Shown: positions 33,405 through 41,859, numbered from the stretch's first letter. The stretch: DNA of 64,000 nt from Microcella sp. (GCF_019739195.1 NZ_JAHHDS010000003.1:496001-560000); one strand, 5' to 3'. Numbers and translations: made by a program. Notes: generated by a model not told the origin, from the sequence alone.

Positions 33405-33433
33405 CCCGCGCAGCACTGCGAGCCTCGCGCTGC

Positions 33434-34255
33434 TCAACCGAGATGCACGCGCACGCCCGGGTCTTCGACCACGAGCTCGTCTGCATCAGCCGTGACGGTG
33501 ATGCGGATGAGCTCGAGCGCCGAGCCGTCGTTGGCGAGAAACGCGGTGTCAGCGGCATCTCGGCCGGTCGCGATGCGCAGCATGTTTTCGCGCGGGGCGA
33601 GCCCGGTGGCATCGAGCACGACCCACTCGTCGTCGACCACCGCTTCGACGACCGCGTGAAAGTCCATCGGCTCGAGTTGCGGCGCATAAACGGAGACGAT
33701 GCGCGCGGGCAGGTCGGTGGCCCGCAGCACTCCCGCGAGCACGTGGGCGAAGTCGCGGCAGACGCCCTGGCCCGTGGCGAGCACCTCGGGCAGCCCGTCG
33801 GTCGGCTGCGTCGAGCCGATGACGTAGTCGAGGTTCTCGGCGACCCAGTCGCGCGCGGCGATCACGCGCTCGGCATCGGGCAGCTCGGTCAGCCGCTCGA
33901 TGATCTCGGTGTCGATCAGCGGCCCCGCCAACTCGTCGCTCTGCACGTAGCGGCTCGGCCGCACGTAGAGCACGCGGTCGAGCGGCGCCACCGTGTGATC
34001 GCTCGCGCGACCCTCGACCGTAGCCGCGTAGCGCACGCTCAGGATGCCCGCATCGAGCTGCGCGGTGTGCCACCGAGTGCCGCCAGGGCCGCGCACCTCG
34101 TCGAGGGCGACAGGCTCATCGTTGACACGCACCTCGAGCCGCTCGTCGATCGACAGGCCCACGTCGTCAGCGACCGCCACGGCGAGCACGATGCCCGTCG
34201 GCTCGCCGAGCGAGGCGTCGATCTCGCACGCGACACGGCGACGGGTGGAGGACAT
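33434..34255 (-). CDS. Transglutaminase-like cysteine protease-fold protein
   Basis: A 273-aa protein with the transglutaminase-like core and no signal peptide, so it is cytoplasmic. The catalytic triad is visible: Cys in LATGQGVCRDFAHVLAGVLR, His in EPMDFHAVVEAVVDD, and Asp in WVVLDATGLAPRENMLRIAT. The N-terminal half is a beta-rich domain typical of this family. Bacterial members act as peptidases or amidases on unknown substrates. It is divergent from the tRNA-Arg gene and downstream of nothing related. Confidence 0.88.
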   Translation of the reverse strand: MSSTRRRVACEIDASLGEPTGIVLAVAVADDVGLSIDERLEVRVNDEPVALDEVRGPGGTRWHTAQLDAGILSVRYAATVEGRASDHTVAPLDRVLYVRPSRYVQSDELAGPLIDTEIIERLTELPDAERVIAARDWVAENLDYVIGSTQPTDGLPEVLATGQGVCRDFAHVLAGVLRATDLPARIVSVYAPQLEPMDFHAVVEAVVDDEWVVLDATGLAPRENMLRIATGRDAADTAFLANDGSALELIRITVTADADELVVEDPGVRVHLG

Positions 34256-34324
34256 GGAGTCAGCCTGGCACGAGGCTGCCCAGCAGGCGAGACCGTGCTG
34301 GCACGATCTGCCCGACGAGAACCG

Positions 34325-34330
34325 CTAGGC
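34325..34330 (+). promoter_or_regulatory. -10 box of tRNA-Arg
   Basis: TAGGCT lies 7 bases before the first base of the tRNA, the correct distance for initiation at or next to the mature 5' end. No convincing -35 is seen. Confidence 0.5.
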
Positions 34331-34337
34331 TGAGCGA

Positions 34338-34410
34338 GCCTCCGTAGCTCAGGGGATAGAGCATCAGTTTCCGGTACTGAGGGTCGCAGGTTCGAATCCT
34401 GTCGGGGGCG
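34338..34410 (+). tRNA. tRNA-Arg (anticodon CCG)
   Basis: A 73-base cloverleaf: acceptor GCCTCCG/CGGGGGC with one T-G pair, D-stem GCTC/GAGC, anticodon stem TCAGT/ACTGA around the loop TTCCGGT (anticodon CCG, reading CGG), T-stem GCAGG/CCTGT around TTCGAAT, discriminator G. CCA is not encoded. The 3' side runs directly into a strong GC-rich hairpin. Confidence 0.97.
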
Positions 34411-34421
34411 CTGTGCCTATT

Positions 34422-34448
34422 GCTGCGCCGCCGCTCCTGCGGCGCAGC
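34422..34448 (+). terminator. Hairpin directly downstream of tRNA-Arg
   Basis: GCTGCGCCGC (34422-34431) and GCGGCGCAGC (34439-34448) pair perfectly over 10 bp around a 7-base loop, 11 bases after the tRNA. Likely the tRNA terminator, though no U-tract follows. Confidence 0.6.
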
Positions 34449-34532
34449 GCCGCTTCCGCGCGACGAGCGCGGTCGTCGCGCTTCGCGCATTCGACATTTG
34501 TTGCCCGAACCGCTCCTGCGGCGCAGCGCCGC
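34431..34532 (+). repeat. Two copies of a 23-bp GC-rich direct repeat
   Basis: Bases 34431-34453 and 34510-34532 are identical over 23 bp (core CTCCTGCGGCGCAGCGCC). Each copy also contains the self-complementary GCGGCGCAGCGCCGC. The copies bracket a second hairpin. The pattern resembles REP-like intergenic elements; copies elsewhere in the genome cannot be checked here. Confidence 0.7.
34458..34481. terminator. Second GC-rich hairpin after tRNA-Arg
   Basis: GCGCGACGA (34458-34466) and TCGTCGCGC (34473-34481) form a perfect 9-bp stem around a 6-base loop. It may terminate transcription from either side, since the retropepsin gene ends at 34540 on the minus strand. Confidence 0.45.
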
Positions 34533-34539
34533 GTCGCCA

Positions 34540-35016
34540 TCATTTGCCGCGGTTGGTGCGGCGCACCTCTTTGGGGGCACGCCCGCCGAGGAACGACCGC
34601 GACGGGTCGACGATGAATCGTCGGCGCAGCGCTTGACGGCCGATGAGCATCCGGAAGCCCATCGCATCGCGATTGGTCAACGTGACCTCGGCCGCGAACC
34701 GTTGCCCGAGCATGGTGATGTCGAGCATCACCACGATGCGCTCTTCGGTGTGGCCTGACGAGCTGCGCACGGTGCGCCGATCGTGGATGGGGCATTCGAC
34801 TTGCACCGCGTCATCAGACGATTCTTGCCACGGCCTCACCCAGAACCGCACACGCTCCGCGCCGCCCTCGTCGACCACCTCGATGTCGAAGGCGTGCAGT
34901 GACGAGGTGCGCGCTCCCGTGTCGAGTTTGGCCTTGACCCACGGCACGTTCGCGCTGGGAATACCGACCCACTCGCGCCACCCCGCGATGGTGCTTAGAT
35001 GGGCAGGCTCTCTCAC
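34540..35016 (-). CDS. RimB-like ATP-dependent zinc protease/retropepsin family protein
   Basis: A 158-aa protein of the Pfam Zn_protease family, which has a retropepsin (aspartic protease) fold. The motif DTGA is in VKAKLDTGARTSSLHAFDIE, and the C-terminal part ends MGFRMLIGRQALRRRFIVDP. In Pseudomonas the homologous RimB works with the glutamate ligase RimK on ribosomal protein S6. Here the gene is divergent from a rimK homologue with only 24 bases between the starts, supporting a shared role. GTG 35016 is the only start in reach. The C-terminus is basic. Confidence 0.85.
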   Translation of the reverse strand: MREPAHLSTIAGWREWVGIPSANVPWVKAKLDTGARTSSLHAFDIEVVDEGGAERVRFWVRPWQESSDDAVQVECPIHDRRTVRSSSGHTEERIVVMLDITMLGQRFAAEVTLTNRDAMGFRMLIGRQALRRRFIVDPSRSFLGGRAPKEVRRTNRGK

Positions 35017-35040
35017 CTCGCCATCATCTCAGGGCCGCTC

Positions 35041-36231
35041 ATGAAAATCGCCATTCTCTCTCGTGCACCGCGCGCCTACTCGACGCAGCGGCTGCGTGCG
35101 GCCGCCGTCGACCGCGGCCACGAGGTCAAGGTGCTCAACACCCTGCGCTTCGCGATCGACCTCACGGGGCCCGAGCCCGACCTCAACTTCCGCGGCCGAC
35201 CGCTCTCGACCTACGACGCGATCCTGCCGCGCATCGGTAGCTCGATCACCTACTTCGGCACGGCCGTCGTGCGGCAGTTCGAGCAGATGGATGTCTTCAC
35301 TCCGAACACCGCCAACGGCATCAGCAACGCACGCGACAAGCTGCGGGCCACGCAGATTCTCTCGCGGCACAACATCGCCATGCCTGCCACCGCCTTCGTA
35401 CGCAACCGCGCCGACGTGCGGCCCGCGATCGAGCGCGTCGGTGGTGCGCCGGTCGTCATCAAGCTGCTCGAGGGCACCCAGGGCATCGGCGTGATTCTCG
35501 CCCCGCAGGTCAAAGTCGCCGAGGCCATCATCGAGACACTGCACTCGACCAACCAGAACGTGCTCATCCAGCGCTTCATTTCCGAGAGCCGGGGTCGCGA
35601 CATTCGGGCGCTCGTCGTCGGCGACCGGGTCGTGGCCGCGATGCGTCGCACCGCGCTCGGCGACGAGTTCCGCTCGAACGTGCACCGCGGCGGCTCGGTC
35701 GAATCGGTCGACCTGCCCGCCGACTACGCGCGGGTCGCCGTGCGATCGGCCCAGATCATGGGGTTGCGGGTCGCCGGTGTCGACATGCTCGAAAGCGACG
35801 ACGGGCCGCTCGTCATGGAGGTCAACTCCTCCCCCGGCCTGCAGGGCATAGAGACGGCCACCAAGCTCGACGTGGCCGGCGCGATCATCGACTACATCTC
35901 GAACGAGGTGGCGTTTCCGGACATCGACGTTCGCCAGCGTCTCGCCGTGTCGACGGGCTACGGCGTCGCCGAGCTCTTCGTACACGCGGGGGCTGACATC
36001 GTTGGGGGCACGCTGGGCGAGTCGGGCATCCTCGACCGCGACATCACGGTGCTCACACTCAACCGCGGCACCACGGTGATTCCCAACCCGCGCACGAGTC
36101 AGGTTCTGCAGGCTGAAGACCGGCTTCTCTGCTTCGGCAACATGGAAGAGATGCGGTCGCTCATTCCCAGTCGTCGCCGCAGGGCGCGCGTGCGCCGACT
36201 GCCAAAGGCGACGCCCACGACCGCGGACTGA
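35041..36231 (+). CDS. rimK: RimK-family ATP-grasp ligase with C-terminal RCK_C domain
   Basis: A 396-aa protein. Residues 1 to about 290 are a RimK-type ATP-grasp alpha-L-glutamate ligase: MKIAILSRAPRAYSTQRLRA, NGISNARDKLRATQILSRHN, PVVIKLLEGTQGIGVILA, and the metal-binding VMEVNSSPGLQGIE. Residues about 318-385 are an RCK_C/TrkA-C ligand-binding domain: ADIVGGTLGESGILDRDITV, then TSQVLQAEDRLLCFGNMEEM. E. coli RimK (300 aa) lacks this part. RCK_C domains bind small ligands in potassium channels and transporters, so this ligase may be allosterically controlled. ATG 35041 gives the normal RimK N-terminus. Confidence 0.9.
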   Translation: MKIAILSRAPRAYSTQRLRAAAVDRGHEVKVLNTLRFAIDLTGPEPDLNFRGRPLSTYDAILPRIGSSITYFGTAVVRQFEQMDVFTPNTANGISNARDKLRATQILSRHNIAMPATAFVRNRADVRPAIERVGGAPVVIKLLEGTQGIGVILAPQVKVAEAIIETLHSTNQNVLIQRFISESRGRDIRALVVGDRVVAAMRRTALGDEFRSNVHRGGSVESVDLPADYARVAVRSAQIMGLRVAGVDMLESDDGPLVMEVNSSPGLQGIETATKLDVAGAIIDYISNEVAFPDIDVRQRLAVSTGYGVAELFVHAGADIVGGTLGESGILDRDITVLTLNRGTTVIPNPRTSQVLQAEDRLLCFGNMEEMRSLIPSRRRRARVRRLPKATPTTAD

Positions 36232-36258
36232 CGCGCGACCTCCGCGGCCAGGGCAGGG

Positions 36259-37704
36259 TCAGTCGCGGTCAGATGGCGACTGCGCGTGGGCATCCAGGAA
36301 TCGATAGAGCTCTTGATCGTCGACGCCCGGAAACGTGCCGCTCGGCAACGGAGACAGGATGTGCGCGTGCAGCTTCGCGCTCGTCCAGACTTTGCCCTGC
36401 CAGCGATCGGCGAGCTCTCCGTCGGGGCGGCGGCAGCATGACGGGTCGGGGCACGTCGAGCGATGACGGTTGACCGTGTCGCGCCCACGAAACCACTTCG
36501 AGTCGGCGAAGGGCACGCCGACCGTGATCGAGAACTCGTCGGCGGTGCCGGAGCCGATCTGCGTCGACTCCCAGAACGTGCCCTCCGGGGTGTCGGTGTA
36601 TTGGTAGTACTCGGTCGTGCGGTTGGTGCGCGCGAAGGCCGCCCGGGCGCTCCAGCGGCGGCAGACCAACTGACCCTCGGTCGACCCCGTCACGTCGACG
36701 GGCAGCCGTAGACCGTCGTTCTCATAAGCCTTGTAGACGGCGCCGTCGCCGCCGACGCGCATGAAGTGCACGGTGAGATCGAGGTGACGCGACGCGAGGT
36801 TGGTGAACCGCAGTGCCGCCGCCTCGTGGGTGACCCCAAAGGCGTCGCGGAAGTCTTCGACCGCGATGTTTCGCTCGGCCTTCGCCTGGGTGAGGAAGGC
36901 CACTGACTGGTCGCGAGGCATGAGGCAGGCCGCCGCGAAGTAGTTGATCTCGAGGCGCTGCCGCAAGAACTCGGCATAGCTGCGGGGAACCTCGTGGTTC
37001 AGCAGACGGTGGGCGATGGCCTGCAGCGCCATCGAGCGCAGACCGTGCCCGCCCGGAATCGACGCCGGCGGCAAGTAGATGCGGCCGTTGTCGAGGTCGG
37101 TCACCGATCGAGCCGAATGCGGCAGGTCGTTGACGTAGACGAGCTCGAAGCCGAGGGTCTGCGCCATGAGGCCGACCTCGCGATGGGTGAGGGCACCGCT
37201 GACGTGACCCGATTCGGCAACGACCTGCTGCGCGAGCTCTTCAATCTCGGGCAAGTAATTGTCGAGCGTGCGCATCTGCAGGCGCTGCGCCGTGTTCGCG
37301 CGGCGAGCCTCTTCAGGCGTCGCGATCGCCTGGCGCTCGCGGTCGAGCAGAGCACGGTGCAGGCCGACGATCGACTCGAGCACGTCGTCGGGCATCGAAC
37401 GGCCCGCTCGCACCACGGGCAGGCCGAGCGCCGCATAGTGCGCCGCGCGCTGCGCCTTCTCGAGCTCGATCTCGAGCGCCGCACGGGGTGACGGCGGGGC
37501 AGAGTCGAGCAGATCGCCGAGCGCGACGTCGAGAGCATCGGCGATCGATGTCAGCAGGGTGACGCGCGGTTCACGACGGCCGTTCTCCATGAGCGACAGC
37601 TGACTTCCGGCCACGCCGACCCTTTCGCCGAGCTGGTCGAGCGTGAGCCCGGCGGCCGAACGGTAGTGGCGAATGCGCTGACCGAGGGTGACGAGATCGC
37701 TCAT
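36259..37704 (-). CDS. RamB/ScfR-type XRE regulator (short-chain fatty acyl regulator family)
   Basis: A 481-aa regulator. Residues about 8-64 are an XRE helix-turn-helix (LGQRIRHYRSAAGLTLDQLG, QLSLMENGRREPRVTLL). The middle (about 190-330) is an IrrE/ImmA-like domain whose peptidase motif is degenerate (AIAHRLLNHE), and the C-terminus is the family's Cys-rich domain (CPDPSCCRRPD). RamB in Corynebacterium controls acetate and carbon-flux genes, and relatives sense acyl-CoA. It is divergent from pckG (148 bases between starts) and a perfect inverted repeat (37719-37738) lies before its own start, suggesting autoregulation and control of gluconeogenesis. Confidence 0.88.
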   Translation of the reverse strand: MSDLVTLGQRIRHYRSAAGLTLDQLGERVGVAGSQLSLMENGRREPRVTLLTSIADALDVALGDLLDSAPPSPRAALEIELEKAQRAAHYAALGLPVVRAGRSMPDDVLESIVGLHRALLDRERQAIATPEEARRANTAQRLQMRTLDNYLPEIEELAQQVVAESGHVSGALTHREVGLMAQTLGFELVYVNDLPHSARSVTDLDNGRIYLPPASIPGGHGLRSMALQAIAHRLLNHEVPRSYAEFLRQRLEINYFAAACLMPRDQSVAFLTQAKAERNIAVEDFRDAFGVTHEAAALRFTNLASRHLDLTVHFMRVGGDGAVYKAYENDGLRLPVDVTGSTEGQLVCRRWSARAAFARTNRTTEYYQYTDTPEGTFWESTQIGSGTADEFSITVGVPFADSKWFRGRDTVNRHRSTCPDPSCCRRPDGELADRWQGKVWTSAKLHAHILSPLPSGTFPGVDDQELYRFLDAHAQSPSDRD

Positions 37705-37718
37705 GCCTTGACGATAGC

Positions 37719-37738
37719 GAAAGAACACGTTTTCTTTC
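37719..37738. promoter_or_regulatory. Inverted repeat, likely operator of the RamB-like regulator
   Basis: GAAAGAA (37719-37725), 6-base spacer, TTCTTTC (37732-37738): perfect 7-bp arms, AT-rich against the background, 14 bases upstream of the regulator start. Confidence 0.6.
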
Positions 37739-37789
37739 CAGTCGAACTCGCGATAACCACTCCTCTCGCACGCTCATGATGAAGACACA

Positions 37790-37810
37790 GCAGTTTTCTT
37801 CACTGACTGC
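37790..37810. promoter_or_regulatory. Weak inverted repeat upstream of pckG
   Basis: GCAGT (37790-37794) and ACTGC (37806-37810) with an 11-base spacer containing TTTTCTTC, which resembles half of the 37719-37738 repeat. It lies 43 bases before pckG. A second regulator contact is possible but weakly supported. Confidence 0.3.
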
Positions 37811-37852
37811 GGCACTGCACGACCACACGAACCGATGTACTGGGAGACGAGC

Positions 37853-39727
37853 ATGACGCTGATCGATCGACCCGCCCTGGCCACCACGACCGACTCGGAG
37901 ACCGCCGACGCGGCTGCCTCTCGTGCAGAGCGCTCGTACCCCGCCGAGGTGTCGACCTGGGTCGACGGCCTCGTTGAGCACCTGCAGCCCGCCGCCGTGC
38001 ACTGGGTCGACGGTTCGACCCGCGAGCGCCACGACCTGCTGCAACTGCTCGTGACCAACGGCACGATCGAGCAGCTCAATCCTGACCTGCGCCCCTACTC
38101 GTTCCTCGCCAGGTCGGCCGAGAGCGATGTCGCCCGGCTCGAGAGCCGCACCTTCATCTGTACTGACGATCCGGCCGATGCGGGCCCCACCAACAACTGG
38201 CGCGAGCCGGCCGAGATGCGCGCCGAGCTCGAGGGCGTCTTCCGCGGCGCCATGCGCGGCCGCACGATGTACGTCGTGCCGTTCGCCATGGGCCCGATCG
38301 GCTCGCCGATGGCCCGCTTCGGAGTGCAGGTCACCGATTCGCCTTACGTCGTCGTGAGCATCGGGACAATGACCCGCATGGGGGATGCTGCACTCGCGGC
38401 GATCGCGCGCGGAGCATCCTGGGTTCCGGCCGTGCACAGCGTCGGCGCACCGTTGGCTCCCGGTGAGGCCGACGTGCCCTGGCCCTGCAACGACACGAAG
38501 TACATCGTGCAGTTTCCGGCTACTCGTGAGATCTGGTCGTACGGCTCGGCCTACGGCGGCAACGCGATTCTCGCCAAGAAGGCCTACGCCCTGCGCATCG
38601 CCTCGGTCATGGCCCGCGACGAGGGGTGGCTCGCCGAGCACATGCTGCTCATCAAGGTGACTCCCCCTTCGGGCCGCGCGTACCACCTCGCTGCCGCCTT
38701 CCCGAGCGCGTGCGGCAAGACCAACATGGCCATGATGACCCCGAACCTGCCCGGCTGGAAGGTCGAGACCATCGGCGACGACATCGCCTGGCTGTGGATC
38801 GGCAGCGACGGCCGGCTGCGCGCCATCAACCCCGAGGCCGGATTCTTCGGCGTCGCGCCGGGAACCGGCGTGCGCACCAACCCGACCGCCGTCGACGCCC
38901 TCTGGGGCAACACGATCTTCACGAACGTCGCCCGCACCGATGATGGCGACGTGTGGTGGGAGGGCCTGAGTGACGACGCTCCGGCGCACCTCACCGACTG
39001 GCGCGGCGAGTCGTGGACTCCCGGCAGCGGAACCCCTGCCGCGCACCCGAACGCTCGATTCACCGTGTCAGCCCGTCAGTGCCCGAGCATCGCGGACGAC
39101 TGGGATGACCCGGCAGGCGTCGTCATCGACGCCATCATCTTCGGCGGCCGCCGAGCCAGCAACGTGCCCTTGGTGGTAGAGGCGCGCGACTGGGATCACG
39201 GTGTCTTCATGGGCGCCACGATCGCTTCTGAGCAGACGGCGGCCGCCGAGGGCACTGTGGGCGAACTGCGCCGCGACCCGTTCGCGATGCTGCCGTTCGC
39301 CGGGTACAACATGGCCGACTACTTCGGCCACTGGCTCGACTTCGGGCGGCGTCTTCGCCGCTCGGCGCGGGTGCCGCGTGTGTTCCAGGTCAACTGGTTC
39401 CGCAAGGGTGCCGACGGCTCGTTCTTGTGGCCTGGGTTCGGCGACAACGCGCGCGTTCTCGAGTGGATGGTCGGGCGCCTCGACGGCACCCGCACGGCAG
39501 TCGACTCCCCGATAGGGTCGCTGCCTGCTCAGGGCGCGCTCAACGTCGACGGTCTCGACCTCGACGCCGACGCGCTGACCGAGCTCTTCCGGGTTGACCC
39601 CGAGGCGTTCTTGCACGAGGTCGACGACATCGAGTCGTTCTTCGCGACGTTCGGCGACCGCATGCCGAGCGAGCTCAGCCGCCAGCTCGACCTGCTGCGC
39701 ACGCGCCTGCAGGCCGAGCTGGGCTGA
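37853..39727 (+). CDS. pckG: Phosphoenolpyruvate carboxykinase (GTP)
   Basis: A 624-aa GTP-dependent PEPCK converting oxaloacetate to PEP for gluconeogenesis. The P-loop with the reactive cysteine is [14 protein letters not shown] (about residues 282-293), the metal site is [12 protein letters not shown], the PEP/oxaloacetate region [20 protein letters not shown], and the guanine-binding [13 protein letters not shown]. Size is normal for the GTP class. ATG 37853 follows GGAGACG. It is divergent from a RamB-type regulator, which likely controls it. Confidence 0.97.
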   Translation: MTLIDRPALATTTDSETADAAASRAERSYPAEVSTWVDGLVEHLQPAAVHWVDGSTRERHDLLQLLVTNGTIEQLNPDLRPYSFLARSAESDVARLESRTFICTDDPADAGPTNNWREPAEMRAELEGVFRGAMRGRTMYVVPFAMGPIGSPMARFGVQVTDSPYVVVSIGTMTRMGDAALAAIARGASWVPAVHSVGAPLAPGEADVPWPCNDTKYIVQFPATREIWSYGSAYGGNAILAKKAYALRIASVMARDEGWLAEHMLLIKVTPPSGRAYHLAAAFPSACGKTNMAMMTPNLPGWKVETIGDDIAWLWIGSDGRLRAINPEAGFFGVAPGTGVRTNPTAVDALWGNTIFTNVARTDDGDVWWEGLSDDAPAHLTDWRGESWTPGSGTPAAHPNARFTVSARQCPSIADDWDDPAGVVIDAIIFGGRRASNVPLVVEARDWDHGVFMGATIASEQTAAAEGTVGELRRDPFAMLPFAGYNMADYFGHWLDFGRRLRRSARVPRVFQVNWFRKGADGSFLWPGFGDNARVLEWMVGRLDGTRTAVDSPIGSLPAQGALNVDGLDLDADALTELFRVDPEAFLHEVDDIESFFATFGDRMPSELSRQLDLLRTRLQAELG

Positions 39728-39740
39728 GGTGAGCTGAGCG

Positions 39741-40295
39741 CTACTTGCGGTTGAGCAGGTAGGCGACGCCCGCGACCGCGAGGGCGAGAGACAGCAGGAT
39801 CACCAGGATGTTGCCGCCGATCGCGACCCAGCCCAGGGTGACGAAGAGCCAGACCACGGCGAGCACGGCAGGCACGAAGAAGATCCAGCGTGCAATGCCT
39901 CGGGCGACGCCCTTCTGGTAGGCCACGATGGCACCGACGATCGCTCCGAGCGCGATCAGCACGATCGCTACCGTCGCGAGAACAGACGGCAGGGTGACGC
40001 CCGCGAAGCCCAACAGGGGTGCGAGCGCAAGCAGCAGGAAGCCGACGCCGAAGGCGACGAACCCGAGCTTGCCGAGCACCGAGCCACCGACGACGCCGTT
40101 CGAGCCGGTCTGACCGAACGCCAGCATGAAGCCGGCGACTGCCAGGGCGAGGTAGGCGATGATCGTCATCCACGTGCCGAGGGCTCCGCCGACCCCGGCG
40201 AGCGCCACGATGAGCCAGAGCACGCCGCCCAGAATGAGGCCTCCTCCGCCGAAGAGTCGCCAGTTTGCAGTGCGTTCGTTCACTCGTCCAGCCAT
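39741..40295 (-). CDS. Multi-pass membrane protein, unknown
   Basis: A 184-aa very hydrophobic protein with about six membrane helices in two or three hairpins (LFGGGGLILGGVLWLIVALA, GFVAFGVGFLLLALAPLLGF, VLATVAIVLIALGAIVGAIV, WIFFVPAVLAVVWLFVTLGW and ILVILLSLALAVAGVAYLLN). I recognise no specific family. ATG 40295 has a strong ribosome binding site (AAAGGAGA). It is divergent from the ECF sigma gene (186-base gap) and could be a regulon member; it ends 13 bases from pckG, convergently. Confidence 0.8.
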   Translation of the reverse strand: MAGRVNERTANWRLFGGGGLILGGVLWLIVALAGVGGALGTWMTIIAYLALAVAGFMLAFGQTGSNGVVGGSVLGKLGFVAFGVGFLLLALAPLLGFAGVTLPSVLATVAIVLIALGAIVGAIVAYQKGVARGIARWIFFVPAVLAVVWLFVTLGWVAIGGNILVILLSLALAVAGVAYLLNRK

Positions 40296-40481
40296 GAGTA
40301 TCTCCTTTAATGGGGGTGGTGGCGCCGACGTCACTGCCGCGGCGTCCGGCCACAGCGTTGCAGGATTCGGCCGAGAAAGAAACCGCGCCACCCCAACGTT
40401 CCGAGAGCGCTCGTCGTCTGAGACAGTGAGAGCAGTGCAGGATTCCGCGCCCCGCGCGGATGACGAGAGAGGATCCACCAC

Positions 40482-41012
40482 GTGGCGCAGACCGCCGGTG
40501 CGGGATGGCAAAACGTGCTCGCGACACTCGTCGCCGAGCGCGGAGACGCCCTCACGCGCTACGCCTACGTGCTGTGCGGAGACCCCGATGATGCTGCCGA
40601 TCTCGTGCAAGCCGGACTCGTCGCGACATTCGGGCGCCTGCGCAACGGCTTCGCGATCGACCGCGCTGAGGCCTACGTGCGTACGGCGATCGCGAGCGCC
40701 TACATCGACCGCGGCCGCCGCGCGTCGCGCTGGCGGGCGACGGCGCACTTGCATGTCGCGAGAGACGCGATCGAGTCGCCCGATGCCAGCGCCGAACGCC
40801 GCATCGATCTCAAGAAGCAACTCGCAGGGCTGAGCCCGCGCGAGCGCGCGTGCGTCGTACTGCGGTACTACGGCGATCAGAAGGTCGACGACATCGCGGC
40901 CGAACTGGGCATCAGCTCGGGGGCGGTCAAGCGCTATCTGAGCGACGGTCTCTCCAAACTTGCCACGGCTCTCACCGAACCCGGAAGGGAGCACCATGGC
41001 CAGCTTCGATGA
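40482..41012 (+). CDS. ECF-type RNA polymerase sigma factor
   Basis: A 176-aa sigma-70-family factor of the small (ECF/SigE) type. Region 2 is LTRYAYVLCGDPDDAADLVQ (core binding and -10 recognition), and region 4 is LSPRERACVVLRYYGDQKVD followed by IAAELGISSGAVKRYLSDGL (helix-turn-helix for the -35). GTG 40482 follows GAGAGGA. Its last 17 bases overlap the next gene, a single-pass membrane protein likely acting as its partner. No Zn-binding anti-sigma is present nearby. Confidence 0.9.
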   Translation: MAQTAGAGWQNVLATLVAERGDALTRYAYVLCGDPDDAADLVQAGLVATFGRLRNGFAIDRAEAYVRTAIASAYIDRGRRASRWRATAHLHVARDAIESPDASAERRIDLKKQLAGLSPRERACVVLRYYGDQKVDDIAAELGISSGAVKRYLSDGLSKLATALTEPGREHHGQLR

Positions 41013-41730
41013 CCTGGGGCAGGCATTGCGCGACGACGCCGCCGCCAACGCACCCCGAGCATCCGCCATCGACGTGGATGCTGTGACGCGCGCCGCCCGC
41101 GCCCGACGTCGACCGCGCCAGTGGGCGGTCGGCACGCTCTCGGTCGTCGCCGTGCTGGGCGTCGGCGGCCTCGCGGTCGCCGCCGTGGCCCCGCCGGTGC
41201 TCATTGCCGCGAGCGAGTCGGCCGACCTCGAGGCGGGCATGGCCGAGGGCGGAGCGGCCCCTCTCGCCGACGGCGCGGACGAGCGGACGACGGGCCCCGA
41301 CCTTGCTGACATCGTGGCCTGCGGCGCGGCACCGCTGCCGCTCGAGATCGACGACTCAGCCCTGGCCCTCGAGCTGCGCATCGCCACGACGGTCGCGGCC
41401 GATGCCGGGCCGATCGACGCGATCGCCGTGCTGGTGAATCGGGGCGACGACGCGATGACCCTGCTGACGGCCGCGACGGCCGTCGCCGTGCTCACACAGA
41501 ACGGCGCGGTCGTCGGAGTCGAGCTGCCCCGAGACGGCGCTGCCCTCGAACTCGACCTCGCGCCGGGCGAGTCGTACGAACTGCCGATGGTGATCTCGAC
41601 GCTCGCCTGCCGAGGCTCCGCGTCTGAGTCGCTTGCCCCGGGCGCCTACGGTGTCGTCGCGGTGCTCGAGATGGTGTCAGGACCGACTGCGCTCGTCGTC
41701 GCGGAACCCGTCGAGATCCGGCTCGACTGA
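40996..41730 (+). CDS. Single-pass membrane protein coupled to ECF sigma factor
   Basis: A 244-aa protein. Residues 1-50 are cytoplasmic with a basic end (RARRRPRQ), residues about 51-73 a membrane helix (GTLSVVAVLGVGGLAVAAVA), and the rest an extracytoplasmic beta-rich domain with two cysteines (IVACGAAPLPLE, STLACRGSAS). It starts 17 bases before the sigma gene ends, so its translation is coupled, as for anti-sigma factors. The short cytoplasmic part lacks the HxxxCxxC zinc anti-sigma motif, so sigma binding is an inference. ATG 40996 follows GGAAGGGAG. Confidence 0.8.
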   Translation: MASFDDLGQALRDDAAANAPRASAIDVDAVTRAARARRRPRQWAVGTLSVVAVLGVGGLAVAAVAPPVLIAASESADLEAGMAEGGAAPLADGADERTTGPDLADIVACGAAPLPLEIDDSALALELRIATTVAADAGPIDAIAVLVNRGDDAMTLLTAATAVAVLTQNGAVVGVELPRDGAALELDLAPGESYELPMVISTLACRGSASESLAPGAYGVVAVLEMVSGPTALVVAEPVEIRLD

Positions 41731-41783
41731 GCTCACCGTGCTCACGAGTCGAGAAACAGTCGACCCGCCGCCACTTCTGCTGG

Positions 41784-41789
41784 CTAGAA
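41784..41789 (+). promoter_or_regulatory. Candidate -10 box of the TPM-PspA cluster
   Basis: TAGAAT, in the context GCTAGAATCGCGGC, lies 70 bases before ATG 41860. A near-identical GCTAGATTCGCGGC precedes the lipoprotein gene at 51593. Confidence 0.4.
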
Positions 41790-41859
41790 TCGCGGCACGA
41801 CGCGCGGCGGAGTGACACTCGGCTCTGCGCGGTCGACCCGATCGACGAAGGGCACCTCG

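Noticed and set aside
34338-34539. Integration (att) site at tRNA-Arg
   Set aside because: No integrase and no second copy of the tRNA 3' end within the window.
34260-34667. Minus-strand ORF containing APDRIRTCDPQYRKL
   Set aside because: It is the antisense translation of tRNA-Arg; this peptide is a well-known false protein in annotations.
39741-41495. 584-codon minus-strand frame
   Set aside because: Only the last 184 codons are a membrane protein with a good ribosome binding site; the rest is antisense to the sigma operon.
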